This document shows, piece by piece, positions 17,445 through 27,193 of a stretch of DNA of 64,000 nucleotides. The notes beneath the pieces were generated by a model. It did no database searches. It was given only the letters and a program-made list of their open reading frames with translations, and was not told where the DNA came from. Both the position numbers and the translations under genes were made by a program. Source of the stretch: DATESN01 sp035270785 (lineage in GTDB: Bacteria > Bacillota > Clostridia > Lachnospirales > Lachnospiraceae); the NCBI GenBank assembly GCA_035270785.1, contig DATESN010000123.1:85480-149479 (forward strand), given 5' to 3'. Position 1 is the stretch's first letter; each line of letters opens with the position of its first letter.

Positions 17445-20400
17445 ATGTCTAAAAAGCCACCTAAGATAAAAATAAATAAAAAGTCTATTCGGGTAATACG
17501 AAAAACACTGGGAGCAATTTGTCTCATAACAGCAATTATTGTAGCCGCCATACCCATTCCTGAATTGGAAGCGATAGGAGGAGCGCCAGGGGATACTTCT
17601 GTTGTAGATATTGTATATTCCGTATCGGATAATCCGACAATAACCCCTCTTGTTCCTGGAAGTGAGAAGATTGAGAAGGCTTATACAATTTATCAGCTTT
17701 CTAATGGAAAATGGCTGTTAGACTGGTTATACGAATATTACATATACAGCGATAGTTATGCGGTAATTAGTAAATACAATAGTAATTTCACACCAACGAA
17801 TGGTTCCTTAAATATTGATGTAAATGTTATAAAAGCATATCCGCAATTCAAATCAACTGAAATTACAGAATTTTTCAGTGTTGCAAACAGTGGAAATAAT
17901 GTATTAGCGGATGAAGAATTGCAAGTGTACTACCCTGTTGAATATGGTGTATATTTAGAGTTACTTAAGGCCTATAATAAGGATCCAGTAAATGAAGTAG
18001 CACCTACACCCCTTGACAAAAGGGCAAAGGATCTTTCTACAGCACAAAAATACTCTTATTTTTGCGAACATACAGAATATACCACGGGAAGCAATGTCTA
18101 TTCATTAAAAGGGTATACGTTAGTTGAAGTTACTGATAAAACACCTGAAGCAGAGATAACAACTTTCATACCTAGAATGGGTACAGAGTTTTTTACGGCA
18201 GATGCGGATAAAGATGTCATTATGTATATTGGCGACAAAGCATTTGAAAATGCAACTAAAATAACTAATTTAACAATACCTAGTGAGGTTCAAATTATAG
18301 GTAATAGTGCATTTAAAAATGCCTCTGGTATAAAAAGCATTACAGTATACTCCACAACCATAGGAAATCATGCATTTCAAGGATGTTCATCCCTAACAAA
18401 TGTAACGATTCAAGGGGGAACAACGGTAATTGGTACAGAAGCATTTCGAAACTGTAATTCATTACAAACCATAAGTTTGCCTTATAGTATTGAAATAATT
18501 GGAGAAGGTGCTTTTGCAAATTGTGGATATTTAAGAACGGCTGATATGTCAGGAATAACTCGAATCTTAGAGATTGATAAATTTGCTTTTTATGACTGTT
18601 ATGCATTAAACACAGTGAAGTTTTGTTCTACCACACATGAAATTCAGGATGGTGTATTTGCCGTTAAGACAGGTGTGAATGGAACTTGGACATCCATTGT
18701 GTTTCCAGATAATGTTGAAATTCTAGGCGATTTTGTATTAAGTGGAAGAAGTAATTTAAAAGATGTTACCATGCCAAGCTCTTTTGGTATTTTTGATTCC
18801 AATAACGAACTTGGATCTGGGTTCTTTAGAGGTTGTATTAATCTCAATTGGGTAAACTTTCCAGATAATAAAACAGGATCTTGTGGTTATGCTTCCTTTG
18901 AAACAAATACCTTTATTGATGTTCTTACACCTGGTTTTTATATTCGTGGTCCTGAAAAGGATCCAGCTGGCGGGATTGCATATCCTAGATTGGATGCAAG
19001 AGCGGCTGCAATACCGTATGTATATATTGATGAATTTGGAAAGGAATGCTATGAAGCTGGAAATGGTAGTTATCTGTATTTAGTAGATGCAGATGGTTAT
19101 TTACAATCCTGTAGTCTAATAGTGGCCGAAACATTATTTGATGGAACTATTGAGGTTCCTAGTGCTGTGGGAGATATTAAGGTAATTGGAATAGCGGAAG
19201 ACTGTTTTAATAATGAAAAAATATATAAAAATTTAAAGCGTTTAATTATTAATGACGACTCTGTAACAACGATTTCTGACGGAGCTTTTAAAGGATATCC
19301 GGCATTAGAGTATGTTCAAATTGGTAATTCTGTAAAAAGTATTGGAGCAAATGCATTTGCTGATTGTACAAAACTAACAGAAGTACACTTTAATACTCCA
19401 AAGAATGGATATTCAGGATTTATTATAGGTGTTGATGCCTTCGCGACGACGGGTGACAGCTTAATATTTTATGGAGATATTAATTCGAACTATGCTCCAT
19501 TTACCTGGGCAATGGAAGAAAACAACTTCATGGATCCTGTAAGAAAGATTCGTGTATGCTATAAATCCAATGCTCCAACAAAGTTAACGGTTATGAGAGA
19601 TAATGTAACTGGTTTAGTTACATTAGTAGATTATCCACATTATGAACAAATTGATGAAAATGTAATTTCTGCATATGAAGCTATTTTTATAAATGGAGAT
19701 GAGACTGGAGAAATCGAAATCTCTGCAGATGATATCGCACTAGTGAAAGCAACACTCAATATTTCTATTCCGGCTGGAATTCAATCCATTGATACAAAAG
19801 CATATATGGCGGCAGGAGAAAATTATAATAATTGTACGAAATATTTATATTCTGACAATCCATATTATTCAACTTATAAAAACAATGGTCTCTTTAACGG
19901 CTACTACGGAGAAGGTAGTTCTGTAAGAGAATATCCAAATGGAAACAGTAAAGAGCTTGTGGATCAAGGGAATGACAGAATTCAAAGTATTACGATGGTG
20001 GATGTAGAATATCTTCCAGCCAATGCCTTTTATAGTTGTGAGAATCTTCAAGTAGTGTCATTGGGAAATGCTTGCGCAGACATTGGAGTTGCACCATTTG
20101 CTGGATGTACATCTCTTGGTAGTATTGCAGGGAACACCTATTATTCCTGTGTCAATGGTATCATCTACAGTAACAATGCAGATGATACAAAGAATATTGT
20201 GGAATGTTTATCAGGCCGTGGATTAACAGTAGGTGAAAAATATATTACAGTAGAATCAGATCCATTTATATCAAAAGTAACAACCATTGCAGAAGGAGCA
20301 TTTCAAGATTGTACTGGAATTACTAGGGTAGACCTATCTACATTGAATCAACTTAAATCGATTCCTAAAACAAGTTTTGATGGTTGTAGTAATTTGAGAA

Positions 20401-21758
20401 CCGTTATGTTACCTGATTCCATTACAGAAATTTTGGTAAATGCTTTTACCAATACAGCAACTGGTATTTCTGTTACGATTCCAGGAAAAGAAATGCAAAT
20501 TGACAACAATGCCTTTGATTATGGAGAAGCATTGATTCGAACATATAAAAATACTGCAGCTGCAACGTATGCTAAAACATTTGGTCATGATCTGGAAATT
20601 ATTGATGATATTTTTACGGTGTATTTCTTAGATTATGATAGCAATCAGTTAGGAGAAGTTCAGTATATTGAAAGTGGAAAAAGTGCAAAAGCTCCTGCTG
20701 ATCCAACGCGTACAGGTTATAATTTTACGGGATGGTCACAAGCTTATAATAATATTATAAAGGATACCATCGTTATTGCCCTTTATACTATTAAACCCAC
20801 AACTTCAGGCAATACAACAACCCCTGGAAATACAACAAAACCTACAACTTCATCGAATTCTACTTCAACGGATTCCGTGTCTGGAAATGCATTGTATCAA
20901 TTGACGGTTGAAAGTGGTTCCGGTGATGGAAGTTATAAAAAGGGTATTCCCGTCATTATTAAGGCAGATGCAGCACCTAAGGGAAAAGTGTTTGACAAAT
21001 GGATGGGTAGTTCATCAGATTTAAGTATCGGAAGTAGTATCAGTGAGACAACTACCATTATTATGCCGGCACATGAAGTAATTATGATTGCATCCTACAA
21101 AGACTCAACAGAAACAACAACGGGAAGTAATAGTGGCTCCACAACTGTTTCTGGCAATGGTAATTCATCTGGAAATAACAGTAGCAATGGGACCACGGTT
21201 GCTATTGATAAAAGTGGAATTTCTAACAAAGATATGGCATCTGCATCAGTGGAAGGATCTACTGATAATTATATTGTAAAGATATCAGATAGTGAAACAG
21301 CAAGACAGGCGGTAGAGGCAGCATTACTAAATGAGTATGGCACACTTGAAAATATCAGCTATTTTGCTATGGATATTAGTTTATATGATTCAACAGGTAC
21401 AACAAAAATCACAGACACAACTGGCATCAAGGTTAATATTACCATGCCTATTCCAGACGACTTAATTGCATATGCAGGAAATAATAAGGCAGCCAGTGTT
21501 GTAAATGATAAACTAGATAAAATGACTCCAAAGTTTACAGCAATCGATGGAGTATCATGCATTACTTTTACTGCAACGCATTTTTCACCGTATACTATTT
21601 ATGTTGATACCGCTAATCTAACAGCAGGGATTACAGATAGAACACCCAAAACTGGAGATGGAATTCATCCAAAATGGTTCCTTGCTTTAGGACTTATTTG
21701 CTTGTCGGCAGTACTATTCTTAAAAAAGGATAAGGAAGTGAATCTAAAAATAGCTTAA
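17445..21758 (+). CDS. Giant BspA-type LRR surface protein with atypical sorting signal
   Basis: This 1437-aa exported protein has a signal/anchor at about residues 25-42 and many BspA-type (LRR_5) repeats with the pattern IG..AF..C..L..+.IP, in blocks around 260-430, 570-690 and 840-1030. Two InlB B-repeat-like modules follow near 1056-1112 and 1148-1215, linked by Thr/Ser/Asn-rich stretches. A beta-rich domain (about 1250-1390) is shared with the next protein. The C terminus holds a sorting signal: TPKTGD (1400-1405), a hydrophobic helix and a Lys-rich tail. AGGAG seven bases upstream supports the start. BspA-type repeats usually mediate adhesion or complex-carbohydrate contact. It lies immediately downstream of the class B sortase. 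Confidence 0.88.
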   Translation: MSKKPPKIKINKKSIRVIRKTLGAICLITAIIVAAIPIPELEAIGGAPGDTSVVDIVYSVSDNPTITPLVPGSEKIEKAYTIYQLSNGKWLLDWLYEYYIYSDSYAVISKYNSNFTPTNGSLNIDVNVIKAYPQFKSTEITEFFSVANSGNNVLADEELQVYYPVEYGVYLELLKAYNKDPVNEVAPTPLDKRAKDLSTAQKYSYFCEHTEYTTGSNVYSLKGYTLVEVTDKTPEAEITTFIPRMGTEFFTADADKDVIMYIGDKAFENATKITNLTIPSEVQIIGNSAFKNASGIKSITVYSTTIGNHAFQGCSSLTNVTIQGGTTVIGTEAFRNCNSLQTISLPYSIEIIGEGAFANCGYLRTADMSGITRILEIDKFAFYDCYALNTVKFCSTTHEIQDGVFAVKTGVNGTWTSIVFPDNVEILGDFVLSGRSNLKDVTMPSSFGIFDSNNELGSGFFRGCINLNWVNFPDNKTGSCGYASFETNTFIDVLTPGFYIRGPEKDPAGGIAYPRLDARAAAIPYVYIDEFGKECYEAGNGSYLYLVDADGYLQSCSLIVAETLFDGTIEVPSAVGDIKVIGIAEDCFNNEKIYKNLKRLIINDDSVTTISDGAFKGYPALEYVQIGNSVKSIGANAFADCTKLTEVHFNTPKNGYSGFIIGVDAFATTGDSLIFYGDINSNYAPFTWAMEENNFMDPVRKIRVCYKSNAPTKLTVMRDNVTGLVTLVDYPHYEQIDENVISAYEAIFINGDETGEIEISADDIALVKATLNISIPAGIQSIDTKAYMAAGENYNNCTKYLYSDNPYYSTYKNNGLFNGYYGEGSSVREYPNGNSKELVDQGNDRIQSITMVDVEYLPANAFYSCENLQVVSLGNACADIGVAPFAGCTSLGSIAGNTYYSCVNGIIYSNNADDTKNIVECLSGRGLTVGEKYITVESDPFISKVTTIAEGAFQDCTGITRVDLSTLNQLKSIPKTSFDGCSNLRTVMLPDSITEILVNAFTNTATGISVTIPGKEMQIDNNAFDYGEALIRTYKNTAAATYAKTFGHDLEIIDDIFTVYFLDYDSNQLGEVQYIESGKSAKAPADPTRTGYNFTGWSQAYNNIIKDTIVIALYTIKPTTSGNTTTPGNTTKPTTSSNSTSTDSVSGNALYQLTVESGSGDGSYKKGIPVIIKADAAPKGKVFDKWMGSSSDLSIGSSISETTTIIMPAHEVIMIASYKDSTETTTGSNSGSTTVSGNGNSSGNNSSNGTTVAIDKSGISNKDMASASVEGSTDNYIVKISDSETARQAVEAALLNEYGTLENISYFAMDISLYDSTGTTKITDTTGIKVNITMPIPDDLIAYAGNNKAASVVNDKLDKMTPKFTAIDGVSCITFTATHFSPYTIYVDTANLTAGITDRTPKTGDGIHPKWFLALGLICLSAVLFLKKDKEVNLKIA

Positions 21759-21774
21759 CAATGCAAGGAGTATT

Positions 21775-24750
21775 ATGAATAAGACAATACGAAAAGTTGT
21801 GGGAGTCTTGGTACTAGTAATGGCCATTATTACAACACAAATACCAGCAAAAAATGCAAGAGCAGATAGTACGGATTTTAAAATGAATGGCAATATATTG
21901 GTAAAATACTTAGGCACGGAGAAATCCGTGTCTATTCCTAATAAAGTTAAAAAAATTGGTCCAGATGCATTTTCAGAAAACACTTCCATTGAAGAAATTA
22001 CAATAAAAGGTAATGTGGATAGTATTGGATATAATGCATTTGCAAATTGCAACAATCTAGAAAAGATAGAAATTTCAGATTCCATCAAGGCCATTAGTTC
22101 GGCAGCTTTTAATAATTGTACAAAACTAAATGAAGTGACAATAGGAAGCGGATTAAAAGAGTTGGGATCGGGTGTATTTGCAGGTTGTGAGTCTTTGGAG
22201 AAAATATCTATTTCCAAAGATAATGATAACTTTTTGTGCAGTAATGGTATTATATACAATCATAATATGACTAAGGTTTACCAGATGCTTCCAGGAAGAA
22301 AAGCAAATGTTTACGACATGCCCGACTCCATCATTAAAATAGAAGAGTATGCATTTTGGGGATGTAATAATTTACAAACCTTACAAGTTTCTGATAATTT
22401 AAAGGAAGTCCCTGCATATTCATTTTCCAATTGTATGGGATTAAAAGCAATTGATATTCCATTTTCAATAAGTAGAATAGAAATGAAAGCATTTGAAGAT
22501 TGTGTTAACTTAGAAAAAGTTGTTATTCCAATGTCAATCAATTTCATTCATGAGACAGCTTTTGATGGTTGTAATAAACTTGAGATTGTGGCAGATGCAG
22601 GCACTATTGCAGATAAGTTTGCGCAAAGACGGGATATTACAAAAGTAAGTAGAACTGAATATGAAGATATTATAGAAACCATTATGGAAAATGCCATTCC
22701 CGAAGAAAAAGAAGATACGGTAAAAGATCATAACATATCTGAAAACAGCATAAGTGGAAATTATCAAACAATACAAGATTATAATAAACTAGTTGATGGA
22801 ATGGAAACCGTAGAAGATGCCTCTGTTATTGGAAAAACAAAAATCATAGGAAATCATGCACTCGTATTTATAGACAATTCCAACACGAATGTTATAAATG
22901 GTAATAGCCCTAAAAATGGTGTTACTAATCAAAACGATGATGAAATTGGAATTATAATTGAAACGAAAAGCCCTCTTTTTGCAGGCTCGCAGAAAGGAAT
23001 TTATTTTCCTAAATATACCTTAGTTGATGGAACCAAAATTGCAAATCAAGCCTACTACTTGGATGGAGGTTTAAACGAATTTCAAATTCCTAAAGGTGTT
23101 ATTACAATTGGGGACTTTGCATTTGCAAGATCAAATTTATCTTCCATTACCATTCCAGAGGGAGTAACGAAGATTGGATATGGAGCCTTCTATCACTGCG
23201 ATAATTTGATGTCTGTTTTGATACCTCATTCAGTCGTGGAAATGGAACCTTCTGCATTTGTAAATACAAAATGGATGGAACAATGGAAAGCAAGTTCTAA
23301 TAATTCAGACTATTTAGTGGTAGGTGATGGAATATTACTAGCCTATAAAGGAACAAGTAATCGATTAACAATACCAGAGGGGGTAAATCAAATTGCGCCA
23401 GAGGTATTTATGGATCATTTGGGTATTCTATCAGTCTCTTTTCCGGATAGCCTAAAAGTAATTGGGGAAGATGCATTTTCTGGTTGTAAGAACTTAAAAA
23501 CGATTACTGGTGGAATCAATATTACGACTATAAAAGATAGGGCTTTTGACGGATGTGCAATTGACGGTATCCGAGTATCAGCAAATGTAAGCCAAATAGG
23601 ATTAAAAGCATATGATTTGGCAGGCGTCAAATTAGATTTAACAAAAACGTATGCCGTTTTTCAAGGTAAAGAATTACCTACGGTTACTTATGAAGATACA
23701 GCAGCTAGATTTTCAAACAAAAAGGATAGAACGTTAGCGTTAAATAATGTGAACCTTTCAGTAATTAATAGTAGTATTAGTACAGAGGAATGTAAAAATA
23801 CAATATTAGATCCTAGCTTCTATGGGTTCCGTGGTTTAGTAGTTAGTATAATAACAGAAGGTGATAATCTTAAACAGGGAACTGTTCAATTAAAGTTATG
23901 CACCTTAATTCCAGATGAAAAGAGTGGAGTTATTTCCATACCAGCTAGTGTTACTATATACGGTAGAGAATATTTGATTGCAGATTCAGATGAAAATGCA
24001 TTTTATTATTATCAGGGTGAATACCGATGTTTTCCAAATTACTTAAAGGAAATAGAATTACCCCAAATTTTAAAAGCTCAAGAAAAGAGCTTGTTAAATG
24101 GAATTGAATTTTCTAATGTAAGCGGCAAAAAAGAAACTATTTCTTCTCCTAATGGTACTTTGGATCAATTTATAGAAGTTCATGTTGATAGTAAAGTTTT
24201 TCCTGAAAGTAGTATGATATCAGCTCATATTATAGGAAATACAGATCATTATATTTTAAAAATCAGAGAAATTACAGAGGAAAATAAACAAATTAGTAAA
24301 GCCTATATGGAAACTTATTCTAATGGTATATCAGAGAATATAGTTCCTTTTGATTTGACCTTATTTGACTCTACGGAGACGATTAAAATAAACAAACTTG
24401 GGCGAAATAAAATGTCGATCATGATGCCTGTACCATCTGCTATGAATTCCAATGGTGTTAGAGTGATGTGTTTAGATGAAGATGGGCAAATAGAGGCAGT
24501 GAGTTCGCAATTAATGAACCAAGATGGTATTCATTATGTAAAGTTTTATGTATCACATTTTTCACAATATGCAATTTATGAGTTGAATCGTACTTCTGTG
24601 TTAGCACAAACTGGAACGTTAGACTATTCGCCGGATACGGGAGATCCAATTAGCCCAAAATGGTTTTTATCCATTGGTTTATTTTGTTTTAGCATTGTAC
24701 TTTTTATGTGGAAGGATAAAAGGGTAACAAGAAAAATTAAGACAGCATAA
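21775..24750 (+). CDS. Second BspA-type LRR surface protein with matching sorting signal
   Basis: This 991-aa exported protein has a signal peptide at about 1-30 and LRR_5 repeats in two blocks: about 45-275 and 420-625. A linker with VSGN/ISGN-like motifs lies between them. A C-terminal beta-rich domain (roughly 800-935) is related to that of the previous protein. The C terminus carries SPDTGD (952-957), followed by a hydrophobic segment and basic tail that align residue by residue with the upstream protein's signal, including PKWFL. The start has AAGGAG four bases upstream, and the gap to the previous gene is 16 bp, so they are co-transcribed. The two genes look like diverged relatives sharing one sortase. 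Confidence 0.87.
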   Translation: MNKTIRKVVGVLVLVMAIITTQIPAKNARADSTDFKMNGNILVKYLGTEKSVSIPNKVKKIGPDAFSENTSIEEITIKGNVDSIGYNAFANCNNLEKIEISDSIKAISSAAFNNCTKLNEVTIGSGLKELGSGVFAGCESLEKISISKDNDNFLCSNGIIYNHNMTKVYQMLPGRKANVYDMPDSIIKIEEYAFWGCNNLQTLQVSDNLKEVPAYSFSNCMGLKAIDIPFSISRIEMKAFEDCVNLEKVVIPMSINFIHETAFDGCNKLEIVADAGTIADKFAQRRDITKVSRTEYEDIIETIMENAIPEEKEDTVKDHNISENSISGNYQTIQDYNKLVDGMETVEDASVIGKTKIIGNHALVFIDNSNTNVINGNSPKNGVTNQNDDEIGIIIETKSPLFAGSQKGIYFPKYTLVDGTKIANQAYYLDGGLNEFQIPKGVITIGDFAFARSNLSSITIPEGVTKIGYGAFYHCDNLMSVLIPHSVVEMEPSAFVNTKWMEQWKASSNNSDYLVVGDGILLAYKGTSNRLTIPEGVNQIAPEVFMDHLGILSVSFPDSLKVIGEDAFSGCKNLKTITGGINITTIKDRAFDGCAIDGIRVSANVSQIGLKAYDLAGVKLDLTKTYAVFQGKELPTVTYEDTAARFSNKKDRTLALNNVNLSVINSSISTEECKNTILDPSFYGFRGLVVSIITEGDNLKQGTVQLKLCTLIPDEKSGVISIPASVTIYGREYLIADSDENAFYYYQGEYRCFPNYLKEIELPQILKAQEKSLLNGIEFSNVSGKKETISSPNGTLDQFIEVHVDSKVFPESSMISAHIIGNTDHYILKIREITEENKQISKAYMETYSNGISENIVPFDLTLFDSTETIKINKLGRNKMSIMMPVPSAMNSNGVRVMCLDEDGQIEAVSSQLMNQDGIHYVKFYVSHFSQYAIYELNRTSVLAQTGTLDYSPDTGDPISPKWFLSIGLFCFSIVLFMWKDKRVTRKIKTA

Positions 24751-24774
24751 GATAAATTAAAAAGATGGTGCTCC

Positions 24775-25686
24775 TTGCAACGAGTCAAAAATTTAATACA
24801 TTGTGATGAAGCAGTATATAAAAAAACATTAGGTGCCAATGTAACAATTGCAGTTTTAGATACGGGTGTTTTTTATCATCCGGATTTTTCAGATAGAATT
24901 TTAGCCTTTCAAGATTTTGTTAATGGTAATAGTTTGCCTTATGATGACAGTGGTCATGGAACCCATGTTTGTGGTATTTGCGCTGGTAATGGAAGGGTTT
25001 CCAAAGGAAAGTATAGCGGAATTGCGCCAGAGGCAAATCTAGTTGTGGGAAAAGTACTTAATAAAAATGGTGATGGTGATGGTGAATCCATGATTCGGGG
25101 AATACAGTGGGTTATGGAATTGAGAAAAAAGATTCCCATACAAATCTTAAATCTTTCTATCGGAATTAGAAATTTAGAGGATCAGAAATTGGAGGATAAG
25201 TTAATAGCAGCAATTGAATTGGCTTGGTACAGTGGAATGGTTGTAGTAACAGCAGCTGGAAATAATGGTCCAAAACCAATGACGATTTCTCCACTTGGAG
25301 CCAGTAGAAAAGTAATCACAGTTGGCTGTCATGATGGGGGTTATGTAAGTAAAAATGGATCTAGTTGTGACGAATATTCAGGAAGAGGACCAAGTAAATT
25401 CGAAATTAAAAAACCTGATATCGTAGCTCCTGGAACAGACATTATATCGTGTAGTAATAAATATGTGAGGTTTTATAATAATTCAAATTCATCCTATACT
25501 AGTAAAAGTGGAACTTCAATGGCTACACCCATCGTCTCTGGTGCTTGTGCATTACTTTTAAGTAAAAATCCTGATTTAAATAATGAAAGCGTAAAAAGAA
25601 AATTGATTAGTAGCGCTGAGGATTTAAAAGAAAGTTGGTCCAAACAAGGTGGGGGTATGTTAAATGTTCATAACTTGTTAGCATAA
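24775..25686 (+). CDS. Subtilisin-family serine protease without signal peptide
   Basis: This is an S8 subtilase with the catalytic triad Asp29 (AVLDTG), His61 (SGHGTH) and Ser248 (GTSMA), plus the oxyanion Asn in AAGNNGP. At 303 aa it is only the catalytic domain: no signal peptide, no I9 propeptide and no anchor, as in intracellular subtilisins. The only in-frame start after an upstream stop is TTG at 24775, with a poor ribosome binding site, so translation may be low or coupled to the gene 24 bp upstream. Its position at the end of the sortase-LRR operon suggests a link to that system, perhaps quality control, but this is inference. Confidence 0.85.
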   Translation: MQRVKNLIHCDEAVYKKTLGANVTIAVLDTGVFYHPDFSDRILAFQDFVNGNSLPYDDSGHGTHVCGICAGNGRVSKGKYSGIAPEANLVVGKVLNKNGDGDGESMIRGIQWVMELRKKIPIQILNLSIGIRNLEDQKLEDKLIAAIELAWYSGMVVVTAAGNNGPKPMTISPLGASRKVITVGCHDGGYVSKNGSSCDEYSGRGPSKFEIKKPDIVAPGTDIISCSNKYVRFYNNSNSSYTSKSGTSMATPIVSGACALLLSKNPDLNNESVKRKLISSAEDLKESWSKQGGGMLNVHNLLA

Positions 25687-25699
25687 AAAAGATATATTA

Positions 25700-25728
25700 T
25701 TGACAACATCGGTATTACTGTATACAAT
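25700..25728 (+). promoter_or_regulatory. Promoter of the Re-citrate synthase operon
   Basis: TTGACA (25700-25705), a 17-bp spacer and TACAAT (25723-25728) form a near-perfect vegetative promoter. The whole promoter is covered by a 40-bp palindrome, so it is very likely regulated by a dimeric repressor. Confidence 0.8.
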
Positions 25729-25742
25729 AATACCGATGTTGT
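25703..25742. promoter_or_regulatory. 40-bp palindromic operator over the promoter
   Basis: Arms 25703-25717 and 25728-25742 are perfect 15-bp inverted repeats around CTGTATACAA, whose core TGTATACA is itself a palindrome. Only the outermost core pair (25718/25727) mismatches. The core resembles TTGTATACAA-type sites of GntR/FCD regulators, and such a regulator is encoded downstream (27194). As RNA from the upstream gene it could also form a hairpin, but no T-run follows. Confidence 0.65.
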
Positions 25743-25767
25743 ATGTTACTAAGGGAGGATGTTTAGT

Positions 25768-27174
25768 ATGATTAGAAATGAAATTTTTGAAAACAGAACA
25801 GTATCAATGAATGACAAAAATAATCTTTTAGAAATAGAAGAGCATATGTATTATTTGGATGATGTGGAAAAGCCAAATGTATTTCGTAATATGTTTCCCT
25901 ATTCGGAAGTACCAAAGATACCATTTAATGATAGGATTGTACCTCATAACATGCCAAAAGATATTTGGATTACAGATACAACATTTCGTGATGGACAACA
26001 ATCTAGGGAGCCATATACTACAGAGCAAATTGTAACTATTTATGATTATTTACATAAACTAGGTGGTCCAAATGGAATGATTCGGCAAAGTGAATTTTTC
26101 CTGTATAGCAAAAAAGATAGAGACGCAGTATATAAATGCATGGAAAAGGGGTATCAATTTCCCGAAGTAACTAGCTGGATACGTGCAAGTAAAGAGGATT
26201 TTAAATTAGTTAAAGAAATAGGAATGAAAGAAACTGGAATTCTTGTAAGTTGTTCGGATTATCATATATTTTTAAAATTAAAAATGACACGTAAACAAGC
26301 AATGTCCCATTATATTAGTGTGGTAAGAGAATGTTTGGAGGAAGGAATTAGTGTGAGATGCCACATGGAGGATATTACCAGAGCTGATATATATGGGTTT
26401 GTGGTACCTTTTTGCATGGAACTAATGAAATTAATGGAAGAATATAATATTCCAGTAAAAATACGTGCATGTGATACAATGGGATATGGTGTCAATTTTT
26501 CAGGTGCAGTTATTCCTAGAAGTGTACAAGGTATTGTCTATGCAATTCATACTCATGCAGGTGTCCCACAATCTCTCATAGAATGGCATGGTCATAATGA
26601 TTTTTATAAAGCAGTGGCCAATTCCACAACAGCATGGTTATATGGATGTGCAAGTGTAAATACATCATTGTTTGGTATTGGTGAAAGAACTGGGAACACA
26701 CCTCTAGAAGCAATGGTTTTTGAATATGCTCAAATTAAAGGTAACTTAAATGGTATGGATACCAGGGTCATCACAGAACTTGCAGAATACTATGAAAAGG
26801 AATTGGGCTTTGTGGTTCCAGCACGTACGCCTTTTGTTGGAAAATATTTTAATGTAACTCGTGCAGGGATACATGCAGATGGTCTTTTAAAAAATGAAGA
26901 GATATACAATATTTTTGATACGGATAAGTTTTTAAATAGGCCAGTTTTATGCGCCGTATCAGACACATCAGGTCTTGCAGGTATTGCCCATTGGATTAAT
27001 ACGTATTATAAATTATCAGGTGAAAGACTAGTAAATAAAAATTCAAAACTTGTTGAAGTAGTTAAAATCTGGGTTGATGACCAATATGAATCCGGCAGAA
27101 TTACTGTTTTAACAGATGATGAATTAACTAAGATAATTAGTGGCTTTTGCTTGGAAGAAGGCATTGTGTTATAA
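25768..27174 (+). CDS. Probable Re-face citrate synthase (homocitrate/isopropylmalate synthase family)
   Basis: This is an HMGL-like barrel enzyme of the 2-isopropylmalate/homocitrate synthase superfamily. The catalytic DTTFRDGQQS lies near residue 70 and the metal ligands are in EWHGHND. It is about 468 aa and has no LeuA-type C-terminal regulatory domain. Sequence style and context match Re-type citrate synthase of strict anaerobes, which joins acetyl-CoA and oxaloacetate. NADP isocitrate dehydrogenase in the same operon supports this, since the pair leads to 2-oxoglutarate and glutamate. Homocitrate or citramalate synthase are alternatives. The start at 25768 has GGAGG nine bases upstream; the ATG at 25759 touches the ribosome binding site. 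Confidence 0.8.
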   Translation: MIRNEIFENRTVSMNDKNNLLEIEEHMYYLDDVEKPNVFRNMFPYSEVPKIPFNDRIVPHNMPKDIWITDTTFRDGQQSREPYTTEQIVTIYDYLHKLGGPNGMIRQSEFFLYSKKDRDAVYKCMEKGYQFPEVTSWIRASKEDFKLVKEIGMKETGILVSCSDYHIFLKLKMTRKQAMSHYISVVRECLEEGISVRCHMEDITRADIYGFVVPFCMELMKLMEEYNIPVKIRACDTMGYGVNFSGAVIPRSVQGIVYAIHTHAGVPQSLIEWHGHNDFYKAVANSTTAWLYGCASVNTSLFGIGERTGNTPLEAMVFEYAQIKGNLNGMDTRVITELAEYYEKELGFVVPARTPFVGKYFNVTRAGIHADGLLKNEEIYNIFDTDKFLNRPVLCAVSDTSGLAGIAHWINTYYKLSGERLVNKNSKLVEVVKIWVDDQYESGRITVLTDDELTKIISGFCLEEGIVL

Positions 27175-27193
27175 TAACAAGGAGGTTTTCTAA

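Noticed and set aside
21744..22259. Long minus-strand frame opposite the second LRR gene
   Set aside because: It lacks a ribosome binding site and is complementary to repeated LRR codons.
17445..24750. The two LRR genes as one gene broken by a frameshift
   Set aside because: Each has its own ribosome binding site, export signal and complete C-terminal sorting signal.
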